Shown: positions 6,199-14,371, numbered from the stretch's first letter. The stretch: DNA of 64,000 nucleotides from Allobosea sp. CRIB-10 (GCF_900112185.1 NZ_FOKP01000003.1:1-64000), one strand, 5' to 3'. Notes: generated by a model not told the origin, from the sequence alone. Program-made: numbers and translations.

Positions 6199-8799
6199 AT
6201 GGCCGGCGACATGCGCGTCAAGCTGTTCCTCGATCTCGTCAACCGGCTCTCGCCCGGCGCGAAGGTCGCTGCAAAAGACCTGAAAGCGATCAAGCAGGCG
6301 GCGGCCGACATCCGCAAGGAACGGGCCGGCGACGGGCTGGCGAAGGGGCTCGACCGCAGCGGCCGGGCGGCGCGTTCGGCCGAACGCGATCTCAAGGGCG
6401 TCAAGCGGGCGGCCGCCGAGCTCCGCAACGAGCGCGCCGGCGACCAGCTGGCGGCGGGGCTGGACCGGGCCTCCGCCTCGGCCCGGCGCGCCCGCTCCGA
6501 GATCGCCGGCGTCAAGCGCGCCCAGGAGGATCTGGCGCGGACCGCGGCGGGCGCCAATCTGCCAGCGCCGCGCGGCGGCCGTGGTCGCCCGGCCGGGGCG
6601 CCCGCAGGCCTCGATGCCGCTGCCGGAGCCGCCGCTGCCGGAGGCCGCGGCGGTTTGATGCCGCTCGTCGGCGCTTATGGCGGCTATCGCGCCGCCAGCG
6701 CCGGCGTGCGCGGCACGGTCGGCCAATCCATCTCCTTCGAAAAGGCGATGGCGGAGGTGAAGAAGAAGGTCGACGGGATGGATGACCCCGCCGCCCTCGC
6801 CAAGATGGAGCAGGACATCTCCAGATGGGCGATCACCTATGGCCGCGCTCGCGAGGAGGTCGCCAAGCTGGTCGCCGAGGCCGGCGCCGGCGGCGTCTCG
6901 AAAGCCGACATGCCGGATTTCGCTCGCATCAACCTGGCGGCCTCGACCGCCTGGGACGTCTCGGCCGACAAGGCCGGCAACGCGTTGGCGAAGATCCGCG
7001 CGGCGACGCAGTGGAACAATGCGGAGCTCGAAAACTTCACCGACAAGGTCAACGCTTTGTCCGACGCCGGCGCGGCGAAGGAAATGGACGTCGTCGAGAT
7101 GTTCCAGCGCTCGGGCGCCGCGGCCAAGGCGGCCGGCGTCGATTTCGATGCGTCGCTGGCCTTCCTGACGGCCATGAATAACGTCGCGATCGCGCCCGAG
7201 GTCGCCTCGCGCGGCTTCAATGCGTTCGCCTCGACGCTGCGGACCGCGACCGAGCAGCAGGCCCGCGTCGATGAGGGGCTGAAGATGATCGGTCTCTCAG
7301 CCGAGCAGGTCGAGAAGGGCATGAAGACCGAGTCGACCGCCACGATGATCGATGTATTGCAGCGCCTGGAGAAGAGCACCGACAAGGCGAAAGCGGCGAT
7401 CAAGATTTTCGGAAAGGAGTGGTGGGACGAGATCGCCCGCGCCGGTCAGGCCCTGCCGGAGATCACCAAGAACCTCGGGATCGTCGGCAACGAGGACAAA
7501 TGGAAGGGCTCGGCGCAGAAGAGCCTGAACATCGAGCTCGCCACCACCGACAACCACCTCAAGCGGCTGTCCGCTCTCGCCTCGGAGGTCGGCGACCGCT
7601 TCGGCCGCTGGGCGCTGCCGGCGATCAACGAAGGAATCGAGCGGGTCATCGCCGGCCTGGACGCGATCGACAAGCGCGCCGAGCAGAAGAAGGAAGTCGA
7701 GAGCCTGGCGCAGTCCCAGGCCAAGGGCGAGGCGCTGACGCCCGAGCAGCGCGAAAAGCTCGCCGGCGATGCCCAGATGGCTCTGGCCGTGAAGCGCCGT
7801 TCAAATCAGATCTCGGCGCAGTCCGATTATGAGGAGACCACCGCCCGTACCGCCCAGGCCGAGCCTGCCGACGTGCTCGACGAGCGTCGCCAGCTCCTGC
7901 GGCGCCAGCTGCAGCGCCAGATCGACACGGCGGAATCGGAGCAGCGGCTTTCTCCCGGCGAGTTCGGTCTCGGCAAACAGAAAAAGCTCCAGGCGCTGCG
8001 CAACCAGCTCGCCGAGATCCCGGCGCAGGCGCAGGAGCGGCGCGTCGCGGCGCCCGATCCGCGCCGCCCGGCCGACCAGGCCGAGCGCGGCCAGGCCGAT
8101 CGCGGCGAGGCGGAGGCCCAGCGCGAGCGCGTCCGCCAGATCACCAGCCGCGTCCAGACGCTGGACGATCTCGGGGCGATGGCGAGCAACCCGGCCGATA
8201 AGCAGGGTTTTGCCAGCGACGCCGCGGCGCAGCGCGCCCGGCTCGCGGTCGCGGCGCGCGAGCTCGCCGCCCTCGAAAACCCTGCGGCGGGCGACGCGAT
8301 GGCGGCCCGCCAGGCCGCGCCCAATGCGGCGGCGGCCGGCGCCTTCGGCTTCAACAAGCTCGGCGGGGCTCCGGACAGCGCCGCTCCCAAGGGGCCGGGG
8401 CCTGGCCTGCTCTCCTTCGGCATGTCCGGCGCCGGGGGCGGCGACAGCGGCGCGGCCTGGGCCTCGGCCGTCAAGAGCGCGACCGATATCGATCTCGGCC
8501 CCGCCGGGATGACCATGATGGAGCGGCTCAATGCCGGGCTGAAATCGGGCGCGGCCGGGGCCGAGAGCACGGCCGCCGGCGTCAAGACCGGTATCGAGGC
8601 GGCGCTGCAGGGCGGCGATCTCAGCGGCGCCGGCGCCTCGCTGATGTCGACCTTCGCGGCCGGAATCACCGCCGGCGGCGCCCAGGCCGTCGCCGCGGCG
8701 CAAGGGGTCGCCGGGCAGGTCAAGGCCGCGCTCGCCGCTGGCGGTGGTGGCGGCGGCTCACGCGGCCTCTCCGGCTCGCTGCATGACGGGGTGGATTGA
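6199..8799 (+). CDS. Phage tail tape measure protein (P2 T-like)
   Basis: The longest gene of the module (866 aa), as expected for the protein that sets tail length. Residues 15-105 contain two to three imperfect repeats of about 45 residues (DLKAIKQAAADIRKERAGDG, DLKGVKRAAAELRNERAGDQ, then EIAGVKRAQEDLARTAAG). Residues 150-420 hold the conserved phage tail tape measure core (GQSISFEKAMAEVKKKVDGM onward). Residues 490-650 are a charged, coiled-coil-prone rod, and the C-terminus is Ala/Gly-rich. It follows the chaperone pair by four bases, and its stop overlaps the next ATG by one base. The protein would occupy the tube lumen and be ejected at contraction. Confidence 0.92.
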   Translation: MAGDMRVKLFLDLVNRLSPGAKVAAKDLKAIKQAAADIRKERAGDGLAKGLDRSGRAARSAERDLKGVKRAAAELRNERAGDQLAAGLDRASASARRARSEIAGVKRAQEDLARTAAGANLPAPRGGRGRPAGAPAGLDAAAGAAAAGGRGGLMPLVGAYGGYRAASAGVRGTVGQSISFEKAMAEVKKKVDGMDDPAALAKMEQDISRWAITYGRAREEVAKLVAEAGAGGVSKADMPDFARINLAASTAWDVSADKAGNALAKIRAATQWNNAELENFTDKVNALSDAGAAKEMDVVEMFQRSGAAAKAAGVDFDASLAFLTAMNNVAIAPEVASRGFNAFASTLRTATEQQARVDEGLKMIGLSAEQVEKGMKTESTATMIDVLQRLEKSTDKAKAAIKIFGKEWWDEIARAGQALPEITKNLGIVGNEDKWKGSAQKSLNIELATTDNHLKRLSALASEVGDRFGRWALPAINEGIERVIAGLDAIDKRAEQKKEVESLAQSQAKGEALTPEQREKLAGDAQMALAVKRRSNQISAQSDYEETTARTAQAEPADVLDERRQLLRRQLQRQIDTAESEQRLSPGEFGLGKQKKLQALRNQLAEIPAQAQERRVAAPDPRRPADQAERGQADRGEAEAQRERVRQITSRVQTLDDLGAMASNPADKQGFASDAAAQRARLAVAARELAALENPAAGDAMAARQAAPNAAAAGAFGFNKLGGAPDSAAPKGPGPGLLSFGMSGAGGGDSGAAWASAVKSATDIDLGPAGMTMMERLNAGLKSGAAGAESTAAGVKTGIEAALQGGDLSGAGASLMSTFAAGITAGGAQAVAAAQGVAGQVKAALAAGGGGGGSRGLSGSLHDGVD

Positions 8800-9224
8800 T
8801 GGTTATCCCGATCCTGGCCATCGGCCCGCACATCTTCGCGGCGCTGCCCCTCTCGATCCAGACGATCAAGGAGACGACGAAAGCGAATTGGCCCTCGGTC
8901 AACCGCTTCGGCGTGGGCCCCGCCCGCCAGTTCGTCGGCCGCGGCGAGGACAGCTTCGAGGTCGAGGGGCTCTACTTTCATGCCGAATTCGGCGGGCACG
9001 CGCAGTATCTGATGCTCAAGGCGACGCAATCGGCCGGCGAGCCGGTCGAGCTGATCGGCTGGAGCGCCGCCGGCGCGGCGGCCGAGGTCTTCGGCACCGT
9101 TGTCATCCTCACCGTCAGCGCGACCCACAAAAAGATCACCCGCGCGGGTATCGGCGCGATCACCGAATTCTCGATCGAGCTCGCGCCCTTCGGCGGTGAC
9201 GGCAGCTTCGGCGGTCTGTTCTGA
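8799..9224 (+). CDS. Tail completion protein U (P2 gpU-like)
   Basis: Starts at ATG 8799, overlapping the tape measure TGA by one base. A TTG three bases upstream is also in frame but less likely. The 141 residues include FGVGPARQFVGRGEDSFEVE and GLYFHAEFG, the conserved strand-turn pattern of the gpU family. GpU acts at the tail terminus. Order T-U-X-D is exactly that of P2, and every junction in this run overlaps by a single base. Confidence 0.88.
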   Translation: MVIPILAIGPHIFAALPLSIQTIKETTKANWPSVNRFGVGPARQFVGRGEDSFEVEGLYFHAEFGGHAQYLMLKATQSAGEPVELIGWSAAGAAAEVFGTVVILTVSATHKKITRAGIGAITEFSIELAPFGGDGSFGGLF

Positions 9225-9442
9225 TGGCGCGCGTCACGGTCACGCGCGAGGGCATGACGGTCGACCTGATCGTCTTCCGCCATTTCGGCAACCCCGACAC
9301 GCGCCTCGTCGAGCTCACCTATGAGCTCAATCGCGGGCTCGCCGATCTGGGGACGATCGTGCCGGTCGGGACGGAAATCGACCTGCCGGAGGCGCCGCCC
9401 TCGTCGCCGCCGCGCCGCGAGACCGTGAGGCTCTGGGACTGA
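9224..9442 (+). CDS. Tail protein X (P2 gpX-like, LysM-type fold)
   Basis: A 72-residue protein with the gpX pattern: DLIVFRHFGNPDTRLVELTY, then ELNRGLADLGTIVPVGTEID and L-P, which is a LysM-like module (start, Asn-Pro-type turn, hydrophobic end). GpX is a small tail or baseplate component that in P2 sits near U and D. Overlaps both neighbours by one base (TGATG), showing strong translational coupling. Confidence 0.9.
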   Translation: MARVTVTREGMTVDLIVFRHFGNPDTRLVELTYELNRGLADLGTIVPVGTEIDLPEAPPSSPPRRETVRLWD

Positions 9443-10599
9443 TGGCCTACGTCCTCGACGATCTCAGCAAGGGCGGCTTCACGCCGATGATCGAGATCAA
9501 GATCGACGGCGAGGAGGTCGCGGGTGAATTCTACAGCGTCCTGATCAAGGCGACCGTGCGCGACGAGGCCGGCCAGAAATCCGATCAGCTCACGCTGGAG
9601 CTCGACGATCGCCATAATCAGATCGCGCGGCCGCGCGACAAGGCCAAGATCGAGGTCTGGCTCGGCTACAAGGAGACCGGGATCGCCGAAATCGGCACCT
9701 ATGAGATGCAGACCTTCTCCCGAAAGTGGGACGATGGCGGCGAGACCGTCACGATCCAGGCCAATGCCGCCGACCTGAAGACCGGCTTGAAGGGCGGCGG
9801 GCGCGAGCATTTCGAGGATACCAATGTCGGCGACGTCATCAGCCGCATCGCCAAGCGCAACAAGCTGACGCCCGAGATCCATGCCAAGCTCAAATCGATC
9901 CCGGTCGAGTATCTCGCCCATGTCGATTCCAGCGACATCGACTTCCTGACCAATTTGGCGGACGCGCTCGACGCGGTGATCAAGCCGATGGGCGACAAGC
10001 TCGTCGCCACCCCGCGCGGCGAGGCGAGCTCAGCGAGCGGGAAAAAGCTGATCACGATCGAGATCGCCAAGTCGGACACTGTCGATGGCGAGATCACGCC
10101 CAACAGCCGGGCGCAATACGGCAAGGTCGAGACCAGCTATATCGACCAAAAAACCGGCAAGCGCGTGGTCGAGAAATCCGATACGGGCCTCGACGGGCCG
10201 ACCTTCACGGTGCGCGAGCCACTGCCGAGCAGCGATCTGGCGAAGAAGAAGGGCCAGGCCGAGGCGAAGCGCCTGACCCGCAATACGGCGCAGGGCCATG
10301 TCACGCTCGCCCAGGGCCGCCCCGAGGCCAAGGCCGAAGCCGATGTCGTGCTGGGCGACGGCTTCGTCGACGACGTGGCCGGCGAGTACCGGGCGGATTC
10401 GGTCGAGCACACCTTCGACAACAACGGGTTCAGGACCAAGATCGAGCTCAAGGCCAAGGAGGATGGATCGACGACGAAGAAGATGGCCAAAGAGAGCAAA
10501 AAGAAAGGAGGCAAGCCCGCCTCGAAGCCGTCGACGACCACCAAGAACAACTCTGCGGTCAACAGCTCCGGCGGAGGCGGCGGCTCGGCGGTCGGCTAG
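9442..10599 (+). CDS. Late control protein D / baseplate hub (P2 gpD-like)
   Basis: The 385 residues begin with the gpD N-terminal domain (KIDGEEVAGEFYSVLIKATV, then LELDDRHNQIARPRDKAKIE). Residues 100-180 hold GDVISRIAKRNKLTPEIHAK and the middle domain typical of gp27-like hub proteins, and residues 250-330 a second beta domain (AKRLTRNTAQGHVTLAQGRP). The C-terminal 45 residues are Lys/Ser/Gly low complexity. D forms the baseplate hub that carries the spike. It is the last clear phage gene in the window, with no ogr, integrase or repressor following. Confidence 0.92.
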   Translation: MAYVLDDLSKGGFTPMIEIKIDGEEVAGEFYSVLIKATVRDEAGQKSDQLTLELDDRHNQIARPRDKAKIEVWLGYKETGIAEIGTYEMQTFSRKWDDGGETVTIQANAADLKTGLKGGGREHFEDTNVGDVISRIAKRNKLTPEIHAKLKSIPVEYLAHVDSSDIDFLTNLADALDAVIKPMGDKLVATPRGEASSASGKKLITIEIAKSDTVDGEITPNSRAQYGKVETSYIDQKTGKRVVEKSDTGLDGPTFTVREPLPSSDLAKKKGQAEAKRLTRNTAQGHVTLAQGRPEAKAEADVVLGDGFVDDVAGEYRADSVEHTFDNNGFRTKIELKAKEDGSTTKKMAKESKKKGGKPASKPSTTTKNNSAVNSSGGGGGSAVG

Positions 10600-10652
10600 C
10601 GCCGGCGGGTCGCCCAGGCGCTGCTAGACGGTGGCGTCAGATTTTCAATCTG

Positions 10653-10696
10653 TTGCCATTTGATCGTTCGCTCATTGCCATTTGAAAGTTCGCGCT
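10653..10696 (+). promoter_or_regulatory. Two 22-bp tandem repeats at the right edge of the phage module
   Basis: TTGCCATTTGA occurs at 10653-10663 and again at 10675-10685, exactly 22 bp (about two helical turns) apart. Each copy is followed by GTTCGC after two bases. The spacing and AT-rich core suggest an operator for a dimeric regulator or activator, or a promoter with TTGCCA as -35. No attachment-site copy was recognised. Confidence 0.4.
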
Positions 10697-10793
10697 ACAA
10701 CGAGCCTGATCAGCGGATTGCTCTACGGGTCCGAGCGTTTCCGCTCCTAACTCCCGCAAACAGCCAGGCGATCTGCTGTGCTGGAGCACCGTC

Positions 10794-10985
10794 ATGGACC
10801 ACGACAGAATTCTGCAGGCTCAGGTCTTGCGCGTGAAGGCGTTGAAGTGCCGCCGCTGGGCCGACATCGCCTGCGACAGCGAGAGCGCCGCCCGCCTGGC
10901 AGCGATGGCGCGCGATTATGACGGGCAGGCGGACGCCCTGGAACGGGATGTCGCCGCGCTCGACCGCGTACAGCTGGGACGATAG
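10794..10985 (+). CDS. Small hypothetical protein, 63 aa
   Basis: A 63-residue soluble helical protein with GGAG eight to nine bases before the ATG. It has many Arg, Asp and Ala residues (KALKCRRWADIACDSESAAR, then ALERDVAALDRVQLGR) in a heptad-like pattern and lacks any signal or membrane segment. It sits between the phage module and chromosomal genes, in its own short transcription unit. No family recognised; could be a host gene of the order or a phage remnant. Confidence 0.5.
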   Translation: MDHDRILQAQVLRVKALKCRRWADIACDSESAARLAAMARDYDGQADALERDVAALDRVQLGR

Positions 10986-11017
10986 GCACAGGCTTCCAAG
11001 CGCCTCGCCGCCTCAGC

Positions 11018-11299
11018 CTATTCGCCGTAGAGCGCCGAGTGCCGCGCCGCAGCGAGCCCGTCGACCTCGCTCTTGCCGACCTTCGCGGGATCGTAGAGCC
11101 AGCAGATCTCCTCGCCCCCGTTCAGCATCCGGCCCTGGACGAGCTCGGCGCCGGCATAGCCGGCCTCGCGCAGGTCGCGCCTGAGCCGGCGGGCATCCCA
11201 TCTGATCGCGGCATAGCCGAAAGCGTCATTGTCGAGGACGAACCCGTCCTCCTTGATCCGCAGGAGGGCGTTGGTGATGTCTTGCGCTGAATATGTCAT
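11018..11299 (-). CDS. Hypothetical protein, 93 aa
   Basis: I chose the ATG at 11299 because the upstream in-frame codons (to 11344) read into a low-complexity, intergenic-looking stretch. The protein reads MTYSAQDITNALLRIKEDGF and then FGYAAIRWDARRLRRDLREA, GAELVQGRMLNGGEEICWLY, which suggests a small alpha/beta DNA- or ligand-binding fold. It is soluble and convergent with the 63-residue gene. Function unknown. Confidence 0.55.
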   Translation of the reverse strand: MTYSAQDITNALLRIKEDGFVLDNDAFGYAAIRWDARRLRRDLREAGYAGAELVQGRMLNGGEEICWLYDPAKVGKSEVDGLAAARHSALYGE

Positions 11300-11498
11300 G
11301 GCCTGTTCTGGGCGTTGATCACACTCCCTTAGGCCGCGGCCCATTTGCCGACCGATACGGATTTGGCTCGCATTTTACCAATCGGGGCGATTTTCGATAC
11401 GGACCGGCCATTGTCGAGCCGAAGCCGGATTTGTCGCGAACAATTCCGCCGCCGTTGCGTTGTTTCAGTACACCGTTCACGAACAGGAGGAGCGTCCG

Positions 11499-11705
11499 AT
11501 GGACTGGAACCGCGTCGAAGGGAACTGGAAGCAGCTCAAGGGCAAGGTCAAGGAGCAATGGGGCAAGCTGACCGATGACGATCTCGACGTCATCGCCGGC
11601 AAGCGCGACCAGCTCGAGGGCAAGATCCAGGAGCGTTACGGCATCGAGAAGGACAAGGTCCGCAGCGATGTCGACGACTGGTACGGCCGTCAGACCTGGC
11701 AGTGA
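11499..11705 (+). CDS. CsbD-family stress protein
   Basis: Starts at ATG 11499 behind AGGAGG at 11485-11490. The 68 residues match CsbD: MDWNRVEGNWKQLKGKVKEQ, then WGKLTDDDLDVIAGKRDQLE, GKIQERYGIEKDK. These are small, highly charged helical proteins induced by general stress (SigB in Bacillus; often EcfG/PhyR in alphaproteobacteria). They are soluble and of unknown molecular role. A strong terminator follows, so it is a single-gene unit. Confidence 0.92.
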   Translation: MDWNRVEGNWKQLKGKVKEQWGKLTDDDLDVIAGKRDQLEGKIQERYGIEKDKVRSDVDDWYGRQTWQ

Positions 11706-11754
11706 CCATTCACGGTCATCGCACGCTGCAAAGCGGCCCTGACCGTTGAAGGAA

Positions 11755-11785
11755 GGCCCCGCCGGCTCGCACCGGCGGGGCCTTT
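11755..11785 (+). terminator. Rho-independent terminator after the CsbD gene
   Basis: An 11-bp GC-rich stem (11755-11765 with 11772-11782) and a six-base loop, followed by TTTCG. It closes the csbD unit and insulates the pstS-like gene. Confidence 0.85.
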
Positions 11786-11799
11786 CGTTTGCCGAACCA

Positions 11800-11817
11800 G
11801 CGTCATCGCAACGTCAC
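11800..11817 (+). promoter_or_regulatory. Possible Pho box upstream of pstS
   Basis: GCGTCAT (11800-11806), four bases, then ACGTCAC (11811-11817). The Pho box is a direct repeat of CTGTCAT spaced by four bases. The two halves match at about five and four of seven positions with the right period, and the site is 65 bp upstream of the pstS start. This is a weak match. Confidence 0.35.
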
Positions 11818-11881
11818 CGCCCCGCCCTAGCGTCAACCCGTTGATCTTGGCCCTTGCGGGCGCGACAGGGTGGGTGGACGC

Positions 11882-12925
11882 ATGAAGCTCCTGGTCAAGC
11901 TGGCTGTCGCCGGCGCTCTTCTCGGCTCTTTCGCAGCACCTGCCCATGCCGAGCCGATCACCGGCGCCGGATCGAGCTTCGCCTTCCCGATCATCGGCAA
12001 ATGGGCGCAGAACTACCGCATCGCCAAGTCGGACGGCGCCGAGATGACGCCGCTCGACATCGGCGTCGATTATGAGCCGATCGGTTCGCTCGGCGGCGAG
12101 GTCCGGGTCACCCAGCGCGCCGCCGAGTTCGGCGCCTCCGACCGGCCGCTCTCCTCCGAAGAGTTGCAGCGCTCGGCCCTGATCCAGTTCCCGATCGTGA
12201 TGGGCGGCATCGTCCCGGTGGTGAACATCGACGGCGTCGGGCCCGGCCAGATCCGCTTGACCGGCCCCCTCCTCGCCGACATCTATCTCGGCAAGGTCAA
12301 GCTCTGGTCCGATCCGGCGATCAAGGCGGCCAATCCCGAGCTGAAGCTGCCCGACGCCCCGATCAGCGTGATCTACCGCTCCGACGGCTCGGGCACGACC
12401 TTCAACTGGACCGACTATCTCGCCAAGGCGAGCCCGGAATGGCGCGACAAGGTCGGCGTCAACACGCAGGTTCCCTGGCCGGTCGGCGCCGGCGCCGAGC
12501 GCACGCAGGGCGTCACCGAGGCGGTGAAGCGGACCAAGAACGCGATCGGCTATGTCGAGTTCGGCCAGGTCGTGCGCGCCGGCCTCGCCTACGCCCAGGT
12601 GCAGAACAAGGCCGGAAACTTCGTCAAGCCGGATCCGGCGAGCTTCAGCGCCGCGGCTGCCAGCGCCGAATGGGCCAAGGCCAAGGATTTCTCGCTGATG
12701 CTGACCGATGCGCCGGGCGCCGAGGCCTATCCGATCGTCGCCACCACCTTCGCTCTGGTGCCGAAGCCGCGCACGCGCCGCACCCAGGAGGTCCTCGACT
12801 TCTTCCGGCTGTCCTTCGAGGCCGGCGCCGCCGACGCGACGACGCTCGGCTATGTGCCGCTGCCGGAGACTCTGGTGAAGCAGGTCAAGGACTACTGGGC
12901 CGCCAGCATGAAGGCCGGCAGCTGA
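11882..12925 (+). CDS. pstS: Phosphate ABC transporter substrate-binding protein PstS
   Basis: A Sec signal peptide (MKLLVKLAVAGALLGSFAAP, cleavage near AHA-EP at residue 24) leads into ITGAGSSFAFPIIGKWA, the diagnostic PstS start. Phosphate-binding loops are visible: GAGSS, then VTQRAAEFGASDRPLS and YRSDGSGTTFNWTDYL, the last supplying the Ser/Gly/Thr contacts. At 347 residues it is full length. The start ATG at 11882 is preferred over an in-frame codon 12 bases upstream because it gives a clean signal peptide. No pstC, pstA or pstB lies next to it, so it is an orphan binding protein that must pair with a permease elsewhere or act as a scavenger or sensor. Confidence 0.92.
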   Translation: MKLLVKLAVAGALLGSFAAPAHAEPITGAGSSFAFPIIGKWAQNYRIAKSDGAEMTPLDIGVDYEPIGSLGGEVRVTQRAAEFGASDRPLSSEELQRSALIQFPIVMGGIVPVVNIDGVGPGQIRLTGPLLADIYLGKVKLWSDPAIKAANPELKLPDAPISVIYRSDGSGTTFNWTDYLAKASPEWRDKVGVNTQVPWPVGAGAERTQGVTEAVKRTKNAIGYVEFGQVVRAGLAYAQVQNKAGNFVKPDPASFSAAAASAEWAKAKDFSLMLTDAPGAEAYPIVATTFALVPKPRTRRTQEVLDFFRLSFEAGAADATTLGYVPLPETLVKQVKDYWAASMKAGS

Positions 12926-13094
12926 GCTTGTCGCAAGCATAGCGCCGACCCGCTCATTCTCTTGGCGCTGTGACGCGGTTCCTTCGCTTCGCAGCCAGTC
13001 CGGATGTCGCTCAGGCACCGTTCATAGACCGGCCCTTATTCTGGCCTCCAATGGATTCGCACCCGGCCGCGGCCGGGAGACCAGGAGGACAGAC

Positions 13095-13418
13095 ATGATC
13101 AGGACGCTCGCCCTTGCCGCTCTCGTCGGCGTGGCCATCTCGTCCGCGACCGGCGCGAGCGCCCAGTATTACGATCCCTATCGGCAGGCGCCGCGCTATG
13201 ACTATGACGACGATCGGCCGCCGCCGCGCTACGATTACGACCGGCCGCGCTATCGCGATGGCGGCCCACGCTATGGCTATGACCGGCCCTCTCGCCAGCG
13301 CTACAGCAATATCTGCGTGACCTCGCGCGGCTCGTGCGCCGCCCCGCCGGCGCCGCCGATCTCAGCCTGCCGCTGCTATATCGAAGGCTTCGGCATGAAG
13401 CGGGGCGTGACCCAGTGA
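13095..13418 (+). CDS. Small secreted Tyr/Asp/Arg-Pro repeat protein, 107 aa
   Basis: ATG 13095 follows AGGAGG by eight bases. A signal peptide (MIRTLALAALVGVAISSATG, cleavage at ASA-QY) is followed by a repetitive segment, residues 25-70, with units like RYDYDDDRPPP, RYDYDRPRY and RYGYDRP. The C-terminal 40 residues contain four cysteines (NICVTSRGSCAAPPAPPISA then CRCYIEGFG) that may form two disulfides. It is probably a periplasmic or surface protein of Hyphomicrobiales. The function is unknown. Confidence 0.75.
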   Translation: MIRTLALAALVGVAISSATGASAQYYDPYRQAPRYDYDDDRPPPRYDYDRPRYRDGGPRYGYDRPSRQRYSNICVTSRGSCAAPPAPPISACRCYIEGFGMKRGVTQ

Positions 13419-13624
13419 GGCACGCCGGATGGCCGCGCCCTGCACCGAGCCAGGGCCGGCTATCCCCTTGGCCGCGATCCCGGCCAGCCGGAAACGACGC
13501 TGAATACCTGACGATCCACACGACGTGTCGGTAGCGGAAGGACAGCATCCGGCAGAGCCGAACTGGTTAATTTTACCTTGTTTTGCAGTTAACCTTGTCT
13601 TCATAGATCAGTTCGGGCTTCCTT

Positions 13625-13669
13625 ACCCCAACGACGCAGCGGCAGCGTTGCGCAACGCAGGGTTGGGGT
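13625..13669 (+). promoter_or_regulatory. Nested inverted repeats in the leader of the PAQY-repeat gene
   Basis: ACCCCAAC (13625-13632) pairs with GTTGGGGT (13662-13669), and between them lies the perfect 14-bp palindrome GCGTTGCGCAACGC (13645-13658). The outer arm ends five bases before the ATG at 13675 and includes the only G-rich Shine-Dalgarno candidate, so folding could limit initiation. Confidence 0.5.
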
Positions 13670-13674
13670 CAGCT

Positions 13675-14295
13675 ATGACGTTCAGGCTTCTTTCGCTTTC
13701 GGCACTCGCCACCACGGCCCTTGTCGGCCTCGCCGCTCCGGCCATGGCCGGCGGCTGCTATGCCTCGTCCTGCTACAAGGCACCCGTCAGCACTTGCGGC
13801 GGCGGCTCCTGCTACAAGCTGGTCTCGAAGCCGCCGGTCTACGGCACCGTCGACGAGAGCTATGTCGTGCGCCCCGAGCGCACCTTCTCGCGAGTCGTCC
13901 CGGCGCAGTACGACACCGTCACCGAGCAGGTGGTGATCCAGCCGGAGCGCCGCGTCGCCCGCCACATCCCGGCCCAGTACAAGACCGTCTCCGAGAAGGT
14001 GCTGATCTCGCCGGCGACCAAGCGCTGGGAAGTCACCCGCGACGCCTACGGCCAGACCACCGGCTGCTGGGTGCATGTCCCGGCGCAATACGGGTATCAG
14101 CAGCGCACCGTCGAGGTCTCGCCGGCCTCGGTCGACTACGACGTCATTCCGGCCGTCTATGGCCAGCGCAGCCGCCGCGTCATGGTCAGCGCCTCGCGGG
14201 TCGTGCACGAGACCGTGCCGGCGGAATATGCGACGCGTCAGCGCCAGGTCCTGGTCAGCCCCGGCTCGCAGTATTGGGCCAAGAGCGGCTACTGA
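13675..14295 (+). CDS. Secreted PAQY-repeat protein, 206 aa
   Basis: Start chosen at ATG 13675, where a signal peptide begins (MTFRLLSLSALATTALVGLA, cleavage at AMA-GG); the frame is open further upstream but lacks such a start. The mature part opens with six cysteines in GGCYASSCYKAP and CGGGSCYK, then has about five imperfect repeats of 25-30 residues centred on PAQY or PAEY plus a V-x-V/I-x-P segment (VVPAQYDTVTEQVVIQPERR, HIPAQYKTVSEKVLISPATK, HVPAQYGYQQRTVEVSPASV). This is a beta-rich exported repeat protein, probably periplasmic or surface-associated. Function unknown. A strong terminator follows. Confidence 0.82.
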   Translation: MTFRLLSLSALATTALVGLAAPAMAGGCYASSCYKAPVSTCGGGSCYKLVSKPPVYGTVDESYVVRPERTFSRVVPAQYDTVTEQVVIQPERRVARHIPAQYKTVSEKVLISPATKRWEVTRDAYGQTTGCWVHVPAQYGYQQRTVEVSPASVDYDVIPAVYGQRSRRVMVSASRVVHETVPAEYATRQRQVLVSPGSQYWAKSGY

Positions 14296-14345
14296 GTTTT
14301 TCAAGTTTTCTTCGTAGTACCTGTCACCACGGACAAACACCTCAC

Positions 14346-14371
14346 GCCCCGGCTCCGGCCGGGGCTTTTTT
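14346..14371 (+). terminator. Rho-independent terminator after the PAQY-repeat gene
   Basis: Perfect 8-bp stem GCCCCGGC/GCCGGGGC with a four-base loop and a run of six T, positions 14346-14371. Confidence 0.9.
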
